Shown here in pieces: positions 7,002-9,046 of a stretch of DNA of 9,046 nt (position 1 is the stretch's first letter; the number at the start of each line of letters is the position of its first letter). The stretch comes from an uncultured Clostridia bacterium. GTDB taxonomy: Bacteria; Bacillota; Clostridia; Oscillospirales; Ruminococcaceae. The stretch lies in contig CAMWRN010000078.1 of assembly GCA_947176675.1 (NCBI GenBank), positions 1-9,046 on the forward strand, written 5' to 3'. The position numbers were made by a program, and so were the translations under genes. The notes under the pieces were generated by a model, which did no database searches, was not told the DNA's origin, and worked only from the letters and a program-made list of their open reading frames with translations.

Positions 7002-7044
7002 CCGCCGCAATTGTTTTCCATGACAATTGCGGCGGAAATTTTTT
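7002..7044 (+). terminator. Strong intrinsic terminator after the chemoreceptor gene
   Basis: CCGCCGCAATTGT (7002-7014) pairs perfectly with ACAATTGCGGCGG (7023-7035) around an 8-base loop, followed by AAATTTTTT. It lies 45 bases after the MCP stop codon. Confidence 0.93.
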
Positions 7045-7051
7045 ATAATTA

Positions 7052-7147
7052 TTACAAAGCAAATGTAAAGATTACAATTCGACTCGGTGTGTTTACAAAG
7101 AAGTTACAGCCATTGACTCCGAGGGAAAGCGGTACCATACTTTTAAT
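7052..7147 (+). promoter_or_regulatory. Second promoter resembling the chemoreceptor promoter
   Basis: TTGACT (7113-7118) is followed 23 bases later by TTTAAT (7142-7147), the same unusual spacing as at the MCP promoter (TTGACT 4907, TATAAT 4936). TTAC words occur upstream with their C at 7055, 7075 and 7096, continuing to C7117 in TTGACT: steps of 20, 21 and 21. Shared words GTACCA (4929 and 7132) and GAGAATTTTTC (4946-4956 and 7150-7160) make common descent of the two promoter regions likely, with a few small indels. Confidence 0.5.
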
Positions 7148-7177
7148 AAGAGAATTTTTCCAAAAGGAGAGTCGGTT

Positions 7178-7213
7178 ATGAAAATTAAACTTTTTGCTGG
7201 GTGCTGTACTTAA
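7178..7213 (+). pseudogene. Eleven-codon ORF: truncated gene start or leader peptide
   Basis: A good ribosome binding site AAGGAG (7164-7169) precedes ATG 7178, giving MKIKLFAGCCT and then TAA. The promoter and ribosome binding site are well formed and resemble those of the chemoreceptor, yet the frame ends at once. The simplest reading is a gene cut off after its first codons when the mobile-element debris to its right arrived. The basic start followed by a short hydrophobic run could be the beginning of a signal or membrane anchor. The alternative is a leader peptide translated ahead of the structured RNA at 7291-7507. Confidence 0.4.
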
Positions 7214-7290
7214 TCTTTACGATTGTTAATACACAGGAAATATAACATCAAAAAAACTAAACTGCACATAATTCTGGTTATGCTCGAATA

Positions 7291-7507
7291 AAGGGGTGCA
7301 GAGGAACTGCTGCCGCCTGAACTTATGATAACGAAACCTGAGAAGTTGTCATAAGTGCTATAGCTTACTTAGGGCAAAGTCCAAATAAGTTGTGCGGCTT
7401 CGCGATAAGTTAAAGTGGGATTTTCACAGGTTCGCAAGCCATAGAAAGTGTATGTACACTTTCGCTTTATAAAGTGCTTATGCCTTTATAAATTATTAGG
7501 CTGCACC
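7291..7507 (+). ncRNA. Candidate structured non-coding RNA (family not recognised)
   Basis: This segment has no ORF and a dense set of self-complementary elements in order. A closing helix pairs GGTGCAG (7295-7301) with CTGCACC (7501-7507). A small GCAG/CTGC hairpin (7298-7301 with 7307-7310) competes with it. A 12-pair hairpin joins 7321-7332 and 7345-7356 with one wobble; its 12-base loop holds CCTGAG (7337-7342), complementary to CTTAGG (7368-7373), a possible pseudoknot. A composite hairpin joins ACTTA-GGGC (7367-7375) and GTCC-TAAGT (7379-7390). Further hairpins are GCG/CGC (7394-7403), AAAGTGTA/TACACTTT (7445-7460) and the 9-bp TTTATAAAG/CTTTATAAA (7466-7474 with 7484-7492). A strong terminator follows at 7533. 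CTGCAC at 7262-7267 could pair instead with GTGCAG at 7296-7301. No known riboswitch, tmRNA, RNase P or group I/II intron core was recognised. Transcription probably begins near 7155, or from an undetected closer promoter. Confidence 0.5.
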
Positions 7508-7532
7508 TAAAACAGCTCTTTGAATATGCGTT

Positions 7533-7563
7533 AAATCCTATCGTACAATACGGTAGGATTTTT
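7533..7563 (+). terminator. Intrinsic terminator after the candidate RNA
   Basis: AAATCCTATCGTA (7533-7545) pairs with TACGGTAGGATTT (7549-7561) with one T-G wobble and a 3-base loop, merging into TTTTT (7559-7563). It lies 25 bases after the closing helix of the candidate RNA, and no gene lies upstream for it to serve other than the 11-codon ORF. Confidence 0.88.
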
Positions 7564-7569
7564 AATTTG

Positions 7570-7710
7570 TTCACTGTAGTGAATAGTATCATATAAGGGA
7601 GTGCAGGGGGAAAGCCTGCCCCACGGACTATTTACGTAGGAAATAGTCTTAGTGAGTTAGTTAGAACTATTTCGTAGTGTTTCCGTGACAGAAAATTGCT
7701 TTCAAAGCAA
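7570..7710. other. Second non-coding segment rich in hairpins and repeats
   Basis: Visible elements are TTCACT/AGTGAA (7570-7583), GCAGG/CCTGC (7603-7607 with 7615-7619), a perfect GACTATTT/AAATAGTC hairpin (7626-7633 with 7641-7648), a near-direct repeat ACTATTTACGTAG (7627-7639) and ACTATTTCGTAG (7666-7677), and TTGCTTT/AAAGCAA (7696-7710). Its beginning, AAGGGAGTGCAGGGGG, resembles the AAAGGGGTGCAGAGG of the candidate RNA upstream, and both go on to a GCAG/CTGC hairpin and then a long A+T-rich hairpin. It could be a second structured RNA, a transfer origin or a regulatory region of the mobile element. No ORF is supported. Confidence 0.4.
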
Positions 7711-7732
7711 ATATTAACATTGTGTAAACTTA

Positions 7733-7763
7733 TTGCTGAAGGCTTTATAAAATTTAGTATAAT
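7733..7763 (+). promoter_or_regulatory. Possible promoter upstream of the tnpW-like remnant
   Basis: TTGCTG (7733-7738) and a perfect TATAAT (7758-7763) have a 19-base spacer, slightly long. The stretch 7764-7860 is strongly A+T-rich with no ORF, although AAAGGAGG at 7819-7826 looks like an orphan ribosome binding site before a TTG that leads only to a 6-codon frame. Confidence 0.4.
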
Positions 7764-7877
7764 GAATATAATAATATTTGTAGTTCATAATATCTCTTAT
7801 AGTGAATTAAATAATACAAAAGGAGGCTTGATACCAAAAAGTTAAGTTTACACCACGCAATGACAGAAAGGAGAAAA

Positions 7878-8050
7878 ATGGTAAAAATGTACAGACAAAC
7901 ACCGCCTTAGAAAAACCTTATGATGGATTTACAAAGTACAAAATTGGGCATACAACTTACATAGTAAAGACAAAATTCAATTGCACAAGCGAAAGCCTTA
8001 ACGACATAATCTCTCGTCTTATCAGCAAGAAAATTCGTAAAGCGGCATAA
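7878..8050 (+). pseudogene. tnpW: Frameshifted tnpW-like gene of a Tn4451-type element
   Basis: AAAGGAG (7867-7873) and ATG 7878 start a frame that stops after 10 codons. A second frame, beginning near GTA 7889 and with no start codon of its own, encodes a compact ~53-residue protein: NTALEKPYDGFTKYKIG, HTTYIVKTKFN, then ESLNDIISRLISKKI and a stop at 8048-8050. The pattern (K/R)IG-x-T-x-Y-x-V followed by a short LxDxIxRLI helix fits TnpW, a small protein of unknown function carried by Tn4451-family and related clostridial elements. Loss of one base in the A-rich stretch 7878-7890 explains the break. In such elements tnpW often sits close to the recombinase gene, as here. The family call is from memory and was not searched; the frameshift is visible in the sequence. 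Confidence 0.6.
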
Positions 8051-8070
8051 TTGATATAATCGGCAAATCG

Positions 8071-8160
8071 GCGGATTATGTCAAAAAAGTTAAACAAAAT
8101 TTATCGATTTACCACATTGAATTATTGTAAGAGATGTGGTATAATTAACACATAATCCGC
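8071..8160. repeat. Nested inverted repeats around the large recombinase promoter
   Basis: GCGGATTATGT (8071-8081) and ACATAATCCGC (8150-8160) are a perfect 11-bp inverted repeat 68 bases apart. Nested inside, TACCACAT (8110-8117) and ATGTGGTA (8134-8141) form a perfect 8-bp inverted repeat spanning the promoter. These may be recombinase binding or operator sites, or part of an attachment site; the position just upstream of a recombinase start supports either. Confidence 0.6.
8117..8145 (+). promoter_or_regulatory. Promoter of the large serine recombinase remnant
   Basis: TTGAAT (8117-8122), a 17-base spacer and TATAAT (8140-8145) with an extended -10 TGG (8137-8139). It lies about 40 bases upstream of ATG 8187. 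The 8-bp inverted repeat overlaps both promoter boxes. Confidence 0.7.
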
Positions 8161-8186
8161 TGTATTTGTCAGAAAGTGAGGATTAT

Positions 8187-8429
8187 ATGTTAAAAGACAA
8201 AATTACAGCATTATACTGCCGTCTTTTGCAGGACGACGGGCTTGAAGAGAGTAACTCGATTACGAATCAAGTGGTAATATGTAAAGGGGGCATTCTGCCG
8301 CCAAATACATATTATGATTGCGGCTCATTTGTGGTGAATAGAAAAGCAGTTATAGGAAAGGAGAAGAAAAGTCTTGTAACCGCTGAAAATTCAGTACAGA
8401 ACGGAGCTGTTGCCTATAATAAAATTTAA
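8187..8429 (+). pseudogene. Truncated large serine recombinase (TnpX/ICE integrase type), catalytic Ser lost
   Basis: ATG 8187 has GTGAGG (8176-8181) upstream and opens with KDKITALYCRLLQDDGLEESNSITNQ, the standard N-terminus of clostridial large serine recombinases that move Tn4451-like and conjugative elements. In that family the motif is CRLSxDD, with Ser as the nucleophile. Here the codon is TTG (Leu), one C-to-T step from TCG. A residue seems lost in GLEG(E/D)SNSI as well. After residue ~28 similarity ends; the following ~52 codons (VVICKGGILPPNTYYDCG onward) are unrelated to the roughly 500-residue remainder of such enzymes and probably come from a different source. The in-frame TTG at 8166 is an unlikely start. 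The product cannot be an active recombinase. Confidence 0.78.
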
Positions 8430-8431
8430 TG

Positions 8432-8471
8432 CCTACGCTTTTGACTATATAAGTCGAAAGCGTAGGTTTTT
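8432..8471 (+). terminator. Intrinsic terminator between recombinase remnant and tag
   Basis: CCTACGCTTT-T-GAC (8432-8445) pairs with GTC-G-AAAGCGTAGG (8453-8466), 14 pairs with one wobble and a 7-base loop, followed by TTTTT (8467-8471). On the minus strand the stem is followed by a weaker T-rich stretch, so it may also end tag transcription. Confidence 0.88.
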
Positions 8472-9028
8472 CATTTGTTTATATGTAAATCACACTCTGC
8501 ACCGTGAGCGTTTATTATACCGACAGCCTGAAGATAGGAATAAATTATAGTCGAACCAACAAACTTCATTCCGCGATTTTTTAAATCCTTGGAAATTTTA
8601 TCGGATAAAGGGGAGGTCGTCCGCAGATGATAATCTTCAATGATAACATCACCGTCTGAAAATCCCCATATATACGAATCGAAAGAGCCATATTCTTTTT
8701 GTATTTCACTGAATACAAGAGCGTTTGTAACGGCTGCACCGATTTTCAGCTTGTTTCTGATAATACCGCTGTTAGAGAGCAGCTCATCAATTTTCTTTTT
8801 GTCATAGCAGCATATTTTTTCAACATTAAAGTTATCAAGAGCGGCGCGAAAATTCTCACGCTTGTTTAAAATGCATTCCCACGACAGCCCTGCTTGAAAA
8901 CATTCGAGTATAAGAAGCTCAAACAGCTTTGCGTCGGAGTGCTCGGGAACGCCCCATTCGGTATCGTGATATTTTATATACAGCGGGTTACTGCTCACAT
9001 AAGAGCAGCGGGTTTTGATTTTTTTCAT
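8471..9028 (-). CDS. tag: DNA-3-methyladenine glycosylase I
   Basis: This 185-residue protein has the usual length for Tag (E. coli Tag is 187). It removes 3-methyladenine from alkylated DNA in the cytosol, starting base excision repair. Counting from the chosen start, the zinc ligands are C8, H21, H175 and C179, with the same spacing as C4, H17, H175 and C179 of E. coli. The segments YHDTEWGVP, LFELLILE with the active-site Glu at 42, QAGLSW, RENFRAALDNF, SGIIRNKLKI and RGMKFVGSTIIYSYLQA are all diagnostic. The start at 9028 is chosen because GAGG (9035-9038) lies 6 bases upstream; an in-frame TTG at 9040 overlaps that ribosome binding site and is rejected. It is convergent with the recombinase remnant and unrelated to it, so it marks the chromosomal flank of the mobile debris. 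Its promoter lies beyond the window. Confidence 0.97.
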   Translation of the reverse strand: MKKIKTRCSYVSSNPLYIKYHDTEWGVPEHSDAKLFELLILECFQAGLSWECILNKRENFRAALDNFNVEKICCYDKKKIDELLSNSGIIRNKLKIGAAVTNALVFSEIQKEYGSFDSYIWGFSDGDVIIEDYHLRTTSPLSDKISKDLKNRGMKFVGSTIIYSYLQAVGIINAHGAECDLHINK

Positions 9029-9046
9029 ACAACACCTCAAATTATT

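Noticed and set aside
7291..7507. c-di-GMP riboswitch (GEMM), suggested by AGGGCAAAGTCC and by the c-di-GMP genes nearby
   Set aside because: The conserved GEMM layout with its GGGACGCAAAGC core and tetraloop-receptor is not present, and no gene follows directly downstream.
7626..7677. CRISPR-like repeats from the recurring ACTATTT(A)CGTAG word
   Set aside because: There are only two imperfect short copies, no regular spacers and no cas genes.
7291..7710. Group I or group II intron
   Set aside because: No domain V-like hairpin, no group I P/Q/R/S core and no intron-encoded protein was found.
1..9046. tRNA or rRNA genes
   Set aside because: No cloverleaf with a GTTCRAnYC T-arm and no rRNA-like conserved stretches were seen on either strand.

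Overview
The window looks like a chromosomal stretch from a gut- or rumen-type clostridial Firmicute, most plausibly Oscillospiraceae/Ruminococcus-like. This is inferred from AGGAGG-type ribosome binding sites, TTGACA/TATAAT promoters, remnants of Tn4451-like and serine-recombinase elements, and a set of c-di-GMP and chemotaxis genes. No marker gene fixes the species.

Four genes look intact. They are an HD-GYP c-di-GMP phosphodiesterase (268-1077, minus), a PAS-GAF-GGDEF diguanylate cyclase (3516-4847, plus), a dCache methyl-accepting chemotaxis protein (4977-6956, plus) and DNA-3-methyladenine glycosylase I, tag (8471-9028, minus). The first three fit a motility/second-messenger island: one enzyme makes c-di-GMP, one degrades it, and a chemoreceptor with an amino-acid-type sensor motif adds environmental input. 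They are separate transcription units, not one operon.

Between them lie two gene graveyards. Region 1417-3392 joins, almost without spacers, a 5' piece of a small resolvase, a 3' piece of a type I restriction subunit (HsdR) on the opposite strand, an unrecognised fragment, and a frameshifted 3' piece of what is probably a second chemoreceptor. Region 7178-8429 holds an 11-codon ORF behind a full promoter, about 650 bases of non-coding DNA dense in inverted repeats, a frameshifted tnpW-like gene, and the first ~28 codons of a large serine recombinase whose catalytic serine is replaced by leucine. The first 226 bases contain an amber-interrupted coding remnant.

The features most worth a second look are: (1) a compact multi-hairpin segment at 7291-7507, closed by a long-range GGTGCAG/CTGCACC helix, with a possible loop pseudoknot and its own strong terminator, which may be an undescribed structured RNA; (2) a second, shorter segment at 7593-7710 that begins in a similar way; (3) direct repeats at 20/21-bp spacing upstream of the chemoreceptor promoter and upstream of a related promoter at 7113-7147, suggesting a shared activator. 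All function calls were made by reading the sequence, with no database search.
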